A DNA stretch of 64,000 bases, taken from Hemileia vastatrix. Lineage: Eukaryota; Basidiomycota; Pucciniomycetes; Pucciniales; Zaghouaniaceae. The stretch spans positions 50,200,974 to 50,264,973 of the forward strand of contig JASXTE010000003.1 of NCBI GenBank assembly GCA_030280995.1. The letters run 5' to 3'. This document shows positions 32,021-41,999 of this stretch, piece by piece. The notes under the pieces were generated by a model. The model had not been told where the DNA came from. It was given only the letters and a program-made list of their open reading frames with translations, and ran no database searches. The number at the start of each line of letters is the position of its first letter. The stretch's first letter is position 1. Made by a program: the position numbers and the translations under genes.

Positions 32021-33264
32021 ATGGTTAGTATTCAGTCTTGGGATGGTTCAAGGTTTTTGGGGGAGGATGCAAAGGGGTTTTTGGATAGGTTTGAGGTTGC
32101 TGCTGAGATTTATGGGGCCTCACTGTTGGACATGGTTAGGCAAGTAATCTTTTTCATTTGTAATAGGGAGGTGGAGAAGAAAATTTCTGGTATGGAAGGA
32201 TATAGGAGTCAGGACTGGGGAAAGTTGAAGATTGAAATGGTTAAAAGGTGGCCTACTACTTTCTCAATGGTGGATCTTCATGGGATTGCTAGGAAGTGGG
32301 AATTGAAAGGTGGTGTAACTTCTCTTTCTCAGTATGGGGAATATATGAAGGAGTTTGGGGAGGCTCTGGATTATCTGGTATATAATGATATATTACCACA
32401 TGAAGATGGGGCCAAGTATGTATTTTGGAGTGCCATGGGTAGGGATGTAAAGGTGGTGTTTATGGAGATTCTTTTCAAGGCTGACTTGATGAAGACTCTT
32501 CCAAATGGGGAAAATAGGATTCCTGCTATTGCTGTTTTAAAGGAGGTTATTTTGGTATATTTGGATGGTATGAAGATAGGGATGTGGAATATTGAGAGGA
32601 AATACTATTGGACAGAGAGGTTCAGAACACTGTGGTGGAAATTTCAGCTTCTGGGGAGGTGTTGGCGCAATTAATTTCAGAAGATGGTGATTCTGATGGT
32701 GTTTGTGAAGCTTTCTTTTCTTTTCCAGAGGATACCATGGGAACTCAGGAATATGTTTAACTGGATGTTTTGGAGATGTATGCACTAGAAGGTTCAGATA
32801 ATGGCTTATTGGAGGAGAATGTATCAGTTTAATTTTTGGATGGACAGAAAGATTCTGTCTTGGATCTTTTTCTAATAGAGGAAGATTATTTTCAGGTGGT
32901 TTCCTCAAGATAAGAAGGTCTCTGCTTGGAGGAGGATTTTTATTTTGATGTAATGGATGTTATTCTAGAGGATTTTGCAGATTCTAAGCAAGATTCCTAT
33001 AGGGAAGAGGAAAATTGTGATGTTTTGGATGTCACTAGTATGGAGGTTGATTTTAAAGATGTGGTGGAGGTTCCAGATGTTTCACAGGGTGGAGAATTTA
33101 TTGATTCTGGTGATGTGAACTATGGTAGACTCTGTGTATGGAGGAGGATGGAAGATTTGTTTGGAGGTCTGATTTTGGGATATCAGAATTGGAAGAGGAG
33201 CTTAGGGGGTTCAGGCCCTAGGGGCAAACTTATTGGTTTCAACCTTTGGATTTCAAGAATCTGA
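32021..33264 (+). pseudogene. Element X gag
   Basis: 217 open codons from the ATG at 32021: WDGSRFLGEDAKGFLDRFEV, RQVIFFICNREVEKKISGME, KLKIEMVKRW and LTSLSQYGEYMKEFG-like helices, the pattern of a Ty3/Gypsy Gag capsid. After a stop at 32674 other frames stay partly open; 32926-33264 gives 112 acidic codons (YFDVMDVILEDFADSKQD) that may be the Gag C-terminus or linker. No zinc knuckle and no protease were seen. Gag would form the particle. Confidence 0.65.
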
Positions 33265-33454
33265 TTCCTCTAAAATGAAGATAAACTACTTAATTTTTTT
33301 TGGTTTTGCTTAATTTGGCCTCTATGTATTTGGTCAGGAATTTTTTTTATCCAACTCTTATCAGTCTCTCTGGTTCAAGTCTCTATATAAAAAAGGAAAA
33401 AAAATCTTAGTATAATGAAGATGGAAGAAAAGAAAAATTCAAGTGAAGATGGGT
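33265..33454. other. Element X spacer
   Basis: Short non-coding link between gag and the MITE insertion. Confidence 0.4.
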
Positions 33455-33715
33455 CACTACGCAATATAGGGGGTGGACTTGCTAGCAAGTCCTCAACCTG
33501 AACTCAGATGGAACTCAGATGGAACTCAGACTGAACTCATACTGAACCCATACTGAACTCTACTTGAACACCCACCTAAAACTGTTCTGCTGAGTGGTTT
33601 TCATCCCTGATTGTATGGTTCCTTTATCAATAGCTCAATGTGTGTTCAATCTATGGTGAGTTTGGGTCCAAGGTTGCGGACTTGCTAGCAAGTCCGCCCC
33701 CCATATTGTGTGGTG
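33455..33715. mobile_element. 261-bp MITE with nested palindromic ends
   Basis: Starts CACTACGCAATATAGGGGG and ends with the complement of CACCACACAATATGGGGG. Inside each end lies the 16-bp palindrome GACTTGCTAGCAAGTC. GGT flanks both sides (33452-33454, 33716-33718), a 3-bp target duplication. The middle has direct repeats of AACTCAGATGG and ACTGAACTCATACTGAAC. No coding capacity. Confidence 0.8.
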
Positions 33716-33889
33716 GGTATTTTCTTTAAAAGAAAATGAAGATAAAAGTGATTATCATTGGTTTTATCCAGCCTCCAGCATGAGGTTAAACTGCAAAATT
33801 TTATTTCTAAATTGGATTTTTTTGGTATTCAAGAATTTTAATGGTTTTTTAATGGTTTTGGTTTTTTATAGGAGAAGATTTGTGTTGGA

Positions 33890-34560
33890 AGATCTTTTTT
33901 TGTTAGAAGGTACCCAAGGGTGGCGCTTCTAGATTTTATTTTGGCAAGTGTGGGGGTAACTGATGGGATGGCTGCTCTAACAACAGTTACCCCAGATTGT
34001 CTGTTTCCAACCCCTTCTCTTAATTTTGTTGAATTCTAGTATTGGTTTTTTTCTTTAACAGGTTTTTAGTCCACCATGATTTTAAACTGGAAATTCTTTT
34101 GGTCTTCAAGTTCTGGACCCCTCATGCTAATTGGTTTTGTTTAATTTTGTTGGATGTTGTGTTTTTGTTAGAAGGTACCCAGGGGGGGCTTCTAGATTTT
34201 ATTTTGGAAAGTGTGGGGGTAACTGATGAGCTGGCTGCTCTGTAGAAAAGTTACCCCAGAATGTCTGTTTCAAGACTTTGGTTTTTTTCTAGTTTAATTC
34301 TAGTGTTGTTTTTTTTATGATTCAGGTTTTTAGTCCTCTATGACTTTAAACTGGATTGCCTTGGATGTCTCTTGGTCATTTTGGATTGGTGGTGGATCAC
34401 TGGTGGTCTTCCATCATTTTTACTTATTGGAGGGAGCCCACCCAGTGATCTTTTCTGTATACCTGGAGCTGGCTTTGCTATGTGGTTTTAGGGTGTTGGC
34501 TGTGAAAGTGGTGGATTCAAGATTTTTTTCTTTTTTTCTTTTTTTCTTTTAGTTTTTTTA
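33890..34560 (+). repeat. Tandem hairpin repeats of element X
   Basis: GTGGGGGTAACTGATG starts a hairpin at about 33950 and 34213 (spacing about 262 bp); each is preceded by GAAGGTACCCA..GGCTTCTAGATTTTAT and followed by a TTTTTAGTCC..GATTTTAAACTGG motif. A decayed third copy ends near 34560. The units match 22010-22770 in inverse orientation. Confidence 0.85.
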
Positions 34561-34901
34561 TTGAGGCTATGTTTGTTCAAAGGCTCAAGATAGGGATCTG
34601 GCAATGTTTTTGGTAGAAGAGAAGGAGTCAAAATAAAAATAATATAAATATTTTTTTTTTAGTTGTGACCACATCAAGGTGCACTTGGATGTAGGCAAGG
34701 TATCGGGGGATCAGCTCATAAATTGGCTGGGGGATACCATTTGTATTATTTTTTATTTTTTATTTTATTTCATTTATTTTTTATTTTATTTATCAATTTT
34801 TATTTTTAATATGTTAGTAGCCTTGAAAAAAAAATTAGAATTTAGAGTTATTAATTTTTATTATTTATTTATTATTATGTTTTTAATCTTTTTGCAGGAG
34901 C
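34561..34901. other. Element X spacer with block shared with 21790
   Basis: GTGACCACATCAAGGTGCAC at about 34664 matches the reverse complement of 21790-21840. The rest is T-rich and non-coding. Confidence 0.5.
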
Positions 34902-35330
34902 TCATTTTCTGGATGATGAAGTTTCTGTAGGCTGGTCCAGATTATGATGTTGTTTTTGTTTTTTGTTGGGGTTGTGGGAAGCACTGTGCTCTTTGAAGTG
35001 CATCCTTTTGGAAAGATTATATGGATTATAATGGGCAGGAATGGGTTTGGATGGAAGTTCAGAAGAGGAAGAAGAAAAGGAAGGAATGGATTGTTGGAAG
35101 GTGTGCTTAATGATCCTAGACATCTTCCAGTGGTCCTCTAGTAGTTGTTTCCTCAAGGTTTTCTCAAAGTCATTTAATGGTCCATGGAGGGCAAAGGCTT
35201 TCAGCATGTTTGAACACATGGTGCTGAGATTTTGTTTCATGTCTCCATAATCCAGGGTCAAAGAAGTCTCTAGAGGTTGCCAACTCCAATAGTAGATTCA
35301 GGAGGAGGGGTGCCAACTAGACAAGAAAAA
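34902..35330 (-). pseudogene. 3' part of the antisense zinc-cluster gene Z2
   Basis: About 119 open codons (LTLDYGDMKQNLSTMCSNML, FALHGPLNDFEKTLRKQLL, KRMHFKEHSAS) with a helical start and a polar, Ser, Asn and Lys-rich end. No ATG opens it; a GT-AG intron of about 70 bp (GTAAGTACC donor near 35382, TTTCTTGTCTAG acceptor near 35325) would join it to the part beyond Copia2. An in-frame stop near the acceptor makes the present copy questionable. Function unknown. Confidence 0.45.
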
Positions 35331-35394
35331 TTGGATCAGTAATTATTTTTGTTGAAGAAATCGGATGAATTAATGTGGTACTTACAGATTGGAA

Positions 35395-35981
35395 TGATAG
35401 AATAGAAACTATATTAGTTTTAGGACTCAAGGAAATATATATATGGATGACAGGACAGGACAATAGGACAGAGGGACTCGGACTAGGGACTGATAAAAGA
35501 ATAAGGACTTAAGAATAAATGGAAAAGTATGAAACGTTAATAAATAAATAATAATTAAGATGAGAAAATGGATTCATTGCAGTTGTAGAGCACACGTACA
35601 AGTTACCTGATAGAATAGAAACTATATTAGTTTTAGGACTCAAGGAAATATATATATGGACGACGGGACAGGACAATAGGACAGAGGGACTCGGACTAGG
35701 GACTGATAAAAGAATAAGGACTTAAGAATAAATGGAAAAGTATGAAACGTTAATAAATAAATAATAATTAAGATGAGAAAATGGATGAGGAACCGTATAA
35801 GGGTCCATCATCTATATATAATGCTACTCTATAACTAAGTTAGGTTAGGGCAAAGAAAACAACCGTGCGTAATATCTGGCTAGAGTATGAGAAGGCATAT
35901 ATCTATATGTATATGTATAAGTGCGTAAGTAGATGGGAAACATAATGGTAACTATAAGTAGATTAAGATTAAACATTGACA
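35395..35981 (-). repeat. Copia2 3' LTR
   Basis: 587 bp: a full 375-bp unit (35607-35981) preceded by a 212-bp partial copy of its own start. The copies are joined by GAGCACACGTACAAGTTACC. Confidence 0.92.
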
Positions 35982-35993
35982 CCCCCTCGTGCT
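35982..35993 (-). promoter_or_regulatory. Copia2 polypurine tract
   Basis: Minus strand GAGCACGAGGGGG abuts the LTR start TGTCAATG. Overlaps the pol stop codon at 35993-35995. Confidence 0.8.
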
Positions 35994-38941
35994 CAAGACG
36001 GCAATGGATTCAGGTGTAAACATTTCAAAAATTCCTGATGTTTAGGACGTGCTAAAGATTTAGTAAGGATATCTGCCACCATAGTGCCAGTGGGAGTGTA
36101 ATTTATAGTGAATTCGTTATTATTGACTTGTTCGCGCAACCAGCAAACTCTTGTATTGATATGGCGAGTCCTATGCTGATATAGAGGATTGAGTGCAAGG
36201 TTTATGGCCCCTTGATTATCACCCATGAGTCGCACATTGGTTATTTTGATGTTAAAGTCGTTGAAGAGCTCTTTAGTCCAAAGCAAATCCTGACCACAGT
36301 CAGTCATAGAATAATATTCGGACTCAGAGGTGGATAGAGAAACAGACTGTTGTTTGGATGATCGCCAACTGATGGGACCCAGATGAAAGACGACGGTTCC
36401 CGAGGTAGATTTTGAATCAGTGCTCTTATTGTAGTCAGAATCAGCATACCCTATAAGGGAACCTAATGAACTGTTTCGTACATACCCTAGAGTTAGAGAA
36501 TATTCCTTGGTGAATTGTAAGTACCTTAAAATATGGAAGAAGGCCATAATTTGCTGATCTGAGGGAGCATTGAGATATTGAGCGAGAGAGCTGGCAGCAA
36601 AGGCTAAATCAGGCCGAGTGCACAGTACAAGATAGTTGAGTAAGCCGATGGCTTGCCGATAATTGATTTGATTTGTGAGTTGATGAGAGTCACATTTGGT
36701 GAATTGATAGTTGGGGACTAATGGAGTGGTTACAGCCCGACAGTTGTGATATTGGAATTCATGAAGTAATTTCTTTATATACAACTGTTGTGAGAGCTGA
36801 ATAGTTTTGCTAGTTCGATCACGAGTCACTTTCATACCTAGAACCCACTGGAGTTCTCCTTGGTCATCCATATCAAAGACTTCGGAGATTTTATCTTTAA
36901 ATTGTTGCACTGAGGGTCCACCAATAATCAGATCTTCAACATGGATAAAGACGTAACAAGGTTTTTCGGGATCGTTGTTGAGAAATAAGCACAGATCAGC
37001 TTTACTAGGTGTAAAGCCAATATTGGTGAAAAATGTGGATAATTTACGATACCAGCAGCAAGGGCTTTGCTTAAGGCCATAGAGAGACTTTTTGAGGTGT
37101 AAGCAGTGATTGATATTCTTAGGCTTGTAGCCATTCGGGAATCGGAGGTATAAGTCTTCATCCGGTTCACCATGTAAGAAGGCGGATTTCACATCCATTT
37201 GATGTATTTCCCAGTCCCTGTAGGCAGCGACCCCGAGTAAGAACCGAAGCGTAGCTAGCCGACCAGTGGGGGCATAAGTTTCGTTATATTCTATGCCTTC
37301 TATTTGAGAGAACCCTTGTACACACAATCGGGCCTTATACTTGGTAATCTCACCTTCCAAATTGGTTTTCTTTTTGAATGTCCAAGTAGTACCAAGTAGA
37401 TGTTTGTGGCTTGGCAATGGATATTCTTCCCAAACTTCATGTTTGTTGATGCTAGCAAGTTCAGATTCTATAGCTTTTACCCATTCGTCACTTTCACTAG
37501 AATTTAGGGCTTCATGATAGTTATTTGGATTATCGAGGGGCGAGACAATTAGGTTGATTGGGTTACCTCTGCGATCGGTTCTAAGGATGTTAGAAAGATT
37601 AATCTCAGAAGATATCTCATTAGTTGGTCGAATATTTTCGTCAATATAAGCATAATGTTTAGGAGCTGTGATAGTGGAGGCCGGCACAACTGATTGTTCT
37701 GCCATAGGTGATACAGATGGCGAGTCTTCTCCTGAAGAGTTGGAGTGATTCGATTGATCGGTATCATTGACTGAGGGAAATGTGAAATAATCCATATCAG
37801 GAAATACGAGAGTCTCTATAGGTTCCCCTTTAGAGATGGATTGAGCTAGGTTAAAAGTGTTCAGAAATTTCACGTTGTGAGTAATATGAATTTTGTCAGT
37901 GGAAGGTGAGTAAATTCGATAATTAGTATGTCCCTCACAATAACCTAGAAAAATTCCTTCTTCCCCACTTTTGTCAAATTTCCCATTTTGTTGATGTTTC
38001 TGCTGGTAGTAGATGATGTCAGAACCGAATGGATGAAGTTTTTGAGGAATTTTAATGCGATCACTGTGCCATAATTCCCAGGGTTTCGCATGATTTTTGA
38101 GTGCAGAAGTGGGTAGAATGTTAAGCAGGAAGGTAGCAGTATTGACCGCTTCTGCCCACCAATAAGAGTCGAGTCCAGATTCAATTAGTAAGCATCGGGC
38201 CTTTTCAACAATAGATCTATTTCCCCTTTCAGCTATTGGGTTTTGTTGAGGGGAATATTGAGCCGTTCGGAGATGGATGATACCTTTGTTCTTAAGATAA
38301 TTTTCAAAGGCATGACTAGTGAACTCACCACCGTTATCGGAAACTATGCATTTGATCTTGCGTCCCAGCTGATTTTGGACAAGACTTTGATATTCTTGGA
38401 ACTTCTCAAAGGTTCCAGATTTAAGTTCCAGGAAATAAATGAACCGATATCTAGAATGTCCATCGACGACTTGAAGAAAGTAGGATTTTGCGCCTTTGGA
38501 TTCAGGAGTGATTGGTCCGCACAGGTCCATGTGAATGACATCGAGAGGAAATTCAGGAGTGGGAAAAGTACCAGAATACGGTAAAATGTGTGATTTAGCA
38601 AGAGCACACGTTTTACATACATAATTAGAGAAATTCAAACCTGGAAATAAAAGTTCCATGGTTTGATTACTAGGATGCCCATAATTGTGATGAAGAATGT
38701 CGAGATTGTTAGTGATAGGCTGGTGAGTGATGTTGCAAATAGGGAATTGAAACAGAGAAAAACTAATGATCCGTCCTTTAGTTGAGCATTCAATGAGGGT
38801 TTTGTCCTTATTCATAACTTTGAAGGTCCCATTATTGTTAAAGAGACTCCACCCATTAAGTAGAAGATCAGTCACCGAAATGAGAGTAATCTTGATTGAA
38901 GGTACGTAAAGTGCTTGATCGATCCTAAAATGATGGCCGGA
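35993..38941 (-). CDS. Copia2 integrase, reverse transcriptase and RNase H
   Basis: About 960 open codons, continuous in frame with the protease apart from one TAA (38942-38944). Zinc region: HHNYGHPSNQ with VCKTCALAK. Integrase core: VIHMDLCGPI, IVSDNGGEF and AERGNRSIVEKA supply the three acidic residues. RT: WTFKKKTNLEGEITKYKARL, MDVKSAFLHGE, LYGLKQSPCCWYRKL, and FIHVEDLIIGG at the active site, where the family has YVDD. RNase H: IGYADSDYNKSTDSKST, SLSTSESEYYS and HRTRHINTRVCWLRE. It would integrate, copy and degrade the element RNA. The Asp-to-Glu change in the RT box probably inactivates this copy; the rest looks fresh. Confidence 0.93.
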   Translation of the reverse strand, partial: SGHHFRIDQALYVPSIKITLISVTDLLLNGWSLFNNNGTFKVMNKDKTLIECSTKGRIISFSLFQFPICNITHQPITNNLDILHHNYGHPSNQTMELLFPGLNFSNYVCKTCALAKSHILPYSGTFPTPEFPLDVIHMDLCGPITPESKGAKSYFLQVVDGHSRYRFIYFLELKSGTFEKFQEYQSLVQNQLGRKIKCIVSDNGGEFTSHAFENYLKNKGIIHLRTAQYSPQQNPIAERGNRSIVEKARCLLIESGLDSYWWAEAVNTATFLLNILPTSALKNHAKPWELWHSDRIKIPQKLHPFGSDIIYYQQKHQQNGKFDKSGEEGIFLGYCEGHTNYRIYSPSTDKIHITHNVKFLNTFNLAQSISKGEPIETLVFPDMDYFTFPSVNDTDQSNHSNSSGEDSPSVSPMAEQSVVPASTITAPKHYAYIDENIRPTNEISSEINLSNILRTDRRGNPINLIVSPLDNPNNYHEALNSSESDEWVKAIESELASINKHEVWEEYPLPSHKHLLGTTWTFKKKTNLEGEITKYKARLCVQGFSQIEGIEYNETYAPTGRLATLRFLLGVAAYRDWEIHQMDVKSAFLHGEPDEDLYLRFPNGYKPKNINHCLHLKKSLYGLKQSPCCWYRKLSTFFTNIGFTPSKADLCLFLNNDPEKPCYVFIHVEDLIIGGPSVQQFKDKISEVFDMDDQGELQWVLGMKVTRDRTSKTIQLSQQLYIKKLLHEFQYHNCRAVTTPLVPNYQFTKCDSHQLTNQINYRQAIGLLNYLVLCTRPDLAFAASSLAQYLNAPSDQQIMAFFHILRYLQFTKEYSLTLGYVRNSSLGSLIGYADSDYNKSTDSKSTSGTVVFHLGPISWRSSKQQSVSLSTSESEYYSMTDCGQDLLWTKELFNDFNIKITNVRLMGDNQGAINLALNPLYQHRTRHINTRVCWLREQVNNNEFTINYTPTGTMVADILTKSLARPKHQEFLKCLHLNPLPS

Positions 38942-39757
38942 TTATGAGTTAAAAGAAATATTGCCTTGTCCAAGGGCAAATACTTCTTCCCCATTAGCCA
39001 AAGAGAGGGAGATCTTAGCAGGTTTGAAGTGAGTAAACATTGATCGTTTATTGAAGATAGAAAGTGACGCGCCACTGTCCAGGATGGCATAGTTGTCAGG
39101 TAATTCAGTGAATACAGATATAACTTTGTGCTGATTTTCATTATCTTTGGTTTCCCTGTCCTTTTTCCTTTTCAAAAATTCTTCACGTTTTTCAGGATGA
39201 AGATAGAAACAGTTGGCTTCGGAGTGAGGAGCCAAAGGGTTGTGCTTTCCTTTCAAGCAGAGATGTTTAGTTTTGGAGTCCATAGCAAAGACAGTCCCAG
39301 AAGTTGTCCCAGATGAGTTTAAAACTTTGCGCCGAGTATTTTCAGCTTCGATATCAGCAAATATGCTTTCGATAGTTGGTCGTTGGTTGGTGATATTGTA
39401 TTTGCTTAGAATGATAGTGGCAGCAGTTTGATAAGAGTCCGGTAATAGATTGAGAACATAATTTGCCATTATATATGACAAAATATTTTCTTTAAACAAG
39501 TCAGGAGCCACGTCTCGAAGTAATTTGATGGTGCTTCTTAATTCGTCCATTGAAGAGAGAAGGTTACTTTCGGTAAATTTGATTTTAAATAATTTATTTA
39601 TGACGTAGGAGCAGTTTTGACTCGACTTGGAGGCGTAATGATTTTTAATCCTAGTCCATAGTTCAGCAGGTTCTACAGCGTTGTCATTGAATATGAATTT
39701 ATGTTGATTTGCTCTGTCCATGTACATCTTGACGATAGTATTTTTCTGTTGTTTTTT
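38942..39757 (-). CDS. Copia2 Gag core and protease
   Basis: Open for about 261 codons up to the TAA at 38942. Gag core: DRANQHKFIFNDNAVEPAE, NHYASKSSQNCSYVINKLF, ELRSTIKLLRDVAPDLFKEN and YVLNLLPDSYQTAATIIL. A His and Cys-bearing stretch (KHLCLKGKHNPLAPHSEANC) stands where the zinc knuckle would be. The aspartic protease motif AILDSGASLSIFN is intact. It follows the Gag N-terminus after a one-base frameshift in the run GAAAAAAAC near 39755. Confidence 0.88.
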   Translation of the reverse strand, partial: KKQQKNTIVKMYMDRANQHKFIFNDNAVEPAELWTRIKNHYASKSSQNCSYVINKLFKIKFTESNLLSSMDELRSTIKLLRDVAPDLFKENILSYIMANYVLNLLPDSYQTAATIILSKYNITNQRPTIESIFADIEAENTRRKVLNSSGTTSGTVFAMDSKTKHLCLKGKHNPLAPHSEANCFYLHPEKREEFLKRKKDRETKDNENQHKVISVFTELPDNYAILDSGASLSIFNKRSMFTHFKPAKISLSLANGEEVFALGQGNISFNS

Positions 39758-39977
39758 TCATTTTAAAGATGGGCAGGAGTTCGGGATCGGTGGGTACAGG
39801 ACAGTCCTCTTCTAGAAATTGATCTAAGATTCGTACGGTTAGGGCATATTTGAGATCGGTCTTCCAAGTGCTATAATTTTTGTTGTTGAGCTTCTCGATT
39901 CCTTTGATTTCAGAAAAATTGGAGTTGTATTGAAGGAATGTGAAGTCGGGCACTTGGGGCGATGAGTTTTCAGCCAT
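39740..39977 (-). CDS. Copia2 Gag N-terminus (frameshifted)
   Basis: ATG at 39977 opens MAENSSPQVPDFTFLQ, then IKGIEKLNNKNYSTWKTDLK, a DUF4219-like Copia Gag start, and ILDQFLEEDCPVPTDPELL. After IFKMKK the frame differs from the downstream Gag by one base. The equivalent place in the fragment at 1057 is in frame, showing that the shift is a copy-specific lesion. Confidence 0.88.
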
Positions 39978-40070
39978 AGCAGTACGAATAGATTGAGTAG
40001 AGGATTGTGGTGACGACGCTGAGGTATTAATGGAGTCAGGTGTTGCCAGGATTATTTAGGTAGCTGGGGC

Positions 40071-40086
40071 GCTGGGCCCATAACCC
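40071..40086 (-). promoter_or_regulatory. Copia2 primer-binding site, half tRNA-iMet
   Basis: Directly next to the 5' LTR. The minus strand reads GGGTTATGGGCCCAGC, the exact complement of the initiator tRNA-Met anticodon stem-loop (GCTGGGCCCATAACCC). Drosophila copia is known to use a cleaved iMet half-tRNA in the same way. Confidence 0.85.
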
Positions 40087-40794
40087 TGATAGAATAGAAA
40101 CTATATTAGTTTTAGGACTCAAGGAAATATATATATGGACAACGGGACAGGACAATAGGACAGAGGGACTCGGACTAGGGACTGATAAAAGAATAAGGAA
40201 AGTTACCTGATAGAATAGAAACTATATTAGTTTTAGGACTCAAGGAAATATATATATGGACAACGGGACAGGACAATAGGACAGAGGGACTCGGACTAGG
40301 GACTGATAAAAGAATAAGGACTTAAGAATAAATGGAAAAGTATGAAACGTTAATAAATAAATAATAATTAAGATGAGAAAATGGATTCATTGCAGTTGTA
40401 GAGCACACGTACAAGTTACCTGATAGAATAGAAACTATATTAGTTTTAGGACTCAAGGAAATATATATATGGACGACGGGACAGGACAATAGGACAGAGG
40501 GACTCGGACTAGGGACTGATAAAAGAATAAGGACTTAAGAATAAATGGAAAAGTATGAAACGTTAATAAATAAATAATAATTAAGATGAGAAAATGGATG
40601 AGGAACCGTATAAGGGTCCATCATCTATATATAATGCTACTCTATAACTAAGTTAGGTTAGGGAAAAGAAAACAACCCTGCGTAATATCTGGCTAGAGTA
40701 TGAGAAGGCATATATCTATATGTATATGTATAAGTGCGTAAGTAGATGGGAAACATAATGGTAACTATAAGTAGATTAAGATTAAACATTGACA
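40087..40794 (-). repeat. Copia2 5' LTR
   Basis: 708 bp: a full 375-bp unit at the right (about 40420-40794), a 213-bp partial copy, and a further 121-bp partial copy at the left, each starting TGATAGAATAGAAACTATAT. One partial repeat more than in the 3' LTR. Confidence 0.92.
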
Positions 40795-40812
40795 TGGAAG
40801 CTCATCAATTTA

Positions 40813-41874
40813 TTAAGCGTCTGGAATTTGGACTTCTGAAGATTTTGGAATGGTGATAGTAGGTGGATCAATAAGGGAAAGATATGTATTCTCTTGGTCT
40901 TCTTCTGAAAGGTTTTGAGAAGGTGAACTAGGAGGCTGACGTTCCTGGGGCCTAGTTGGAGTAGCAGGTCTGTTGTTGCTGTTGTTAATATTTCTGCTTG
41001 ATTCAGTTGGATGAGGTGCTGGTGATGGAGTAACAGGGTTGTTATAAGATGGGGCAGGAGAGGGTGATCTGGAAGCGGATTTATCTCTTCTGGATGATGC
41101 CTTTGAAGGAATGGACCTGTCAGAAAGATAGTTGGCTGACAGAGGAGAGATGTAGTTTTGTTTCCTTAACTGGGGGCAAAGTTGTTGCTTTGGTGCAGTG
41201 TTGAGTGCTCTGGTTTCTTCCTGGGGTGCTCTGGCAGGTCTCCTAGAAGGTTTGGAAATTTTGGAGTTTTTGGACCTTGGTGAGGTTGGCTGCATTGCTG
41301 TGGGAGCAGTGGGAGGTGGCTGTGTGAAATTGTTTTTGTTGATTGGAGGAAATTGGCTGTTTTCTGGTTGTTTTTGGAAGTTTTGTGTCTGATTTTCACT
41401 GTCTAGTGAGGCGAGCGGGTTGCCTGACATTGGGTGGGCCTCCTGGACGCGGTCTAGAAGCCTAGGAGCTGATTTTGAAGCTTTTGGAGCTAATTTGGAA
41501 GAGATAAAAGCTGTTTCTTGGGAAGTTAAAGCAGGCCTTTTTGGGAGAGTTCTGGAAACTGAGTTCTATGATCTTCTGGATGGTGCTGAAGATAAAGATG
41601 AAGAGGCTGGACCAAGCTCTAGGAATCTGGTAGGGGATCTGGAGAGGTACTTATGAGAAGGTGAAGGAGGAGGAATATTGTAGTTGGCATCTCTTTCACA
41701 TTTCTTTTTTTTGGAGTAGCAAGAATCACAGGCCCTGTTGTAGAATTTGGCTTCAGGAATTGGAAGAGTGAATTTTCAAGGTCTGCACATGTGGATGCAC
41801 TGTTTGCAGGCATAGTCCTTAGGAGCAGTGAAGCAAGGAAGATTGGAGGGGTCAAAATTAGGGGATCCAGCCAT
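40813..41874 (-). pseudogene. Z2: antisense zinc-cluster protein of element X
   Basis: ATG at 41874 opens MAGSPNFDPSNLPCFT. A single frame then runs 354 codons, broken by TGA at codon 33 (41776-41778) and TAG at codon 103 (41566-41568). Cysteines come as CKQCIHMC (residues 23-30) and, 18 residues on, CDSCYSKKKKC (49-59), the CX2CX6C basic half of a fungal Zn2Cys6 cluster. The rest is disordered: Ser, Pro, Gln and Arg-rich (SRSPSPAPSYNNPVTPSPAP). Zinc binding and DNA or RNA binding are inferred from the cysteines. It lies opposite to element X transcription and is cut at its 3' end by Copia2. Not part of any family I can name. Confidence 0.6.
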
Positions 41875-41999
41875 GATCTGTGGTGAGAAAAGATGATGGA
41901 AATAGATAAGAAGGAGATTTTTGTCAGTGATGGGTAGATGATGAAGTGAAGGTGGAAGTTCAGCAGTTTGACTGTAGGTGTATTCTGTATGAAATTGGC

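Larger units (their letters stand above)
35395..40794 (-). mobile_element. Copia2: nearly intact Ty1/Copia element
   Basis: 5,400 bp on the minus strand, flanked by TGGAA duplications (35390-35394, 40795-40799). 3' LTR 35395-35981 and 5' LTR 40087-40794 start TGATAGAATAG and end AAACATTGACA. The LTRs carry tandem internal duplications. Purine tract, primer site, gag-protease and a 960-codon pol are all in place. Visible lesions are one frameshift in an A-run in gag, one stop between protease and integrase, and an altered RT active site. It disrupts element X gene Z2, so it is younger than X. Confidence 0.95.

Noticed and set aside
40066..40086. tRNA-like anticodon arm (GCTGGGCCCATAACCC)
   Set aside because: No acceptor, D or T arms surround it; it is a primer-binding site next to the Copia2 LTR.
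40813..41399. Plus and alternate minus frames opposite the Ser and Pro-rich Z2 region
   Set aside because: They are shadows of the biased codon composition of Z2; no motif and no continuity.
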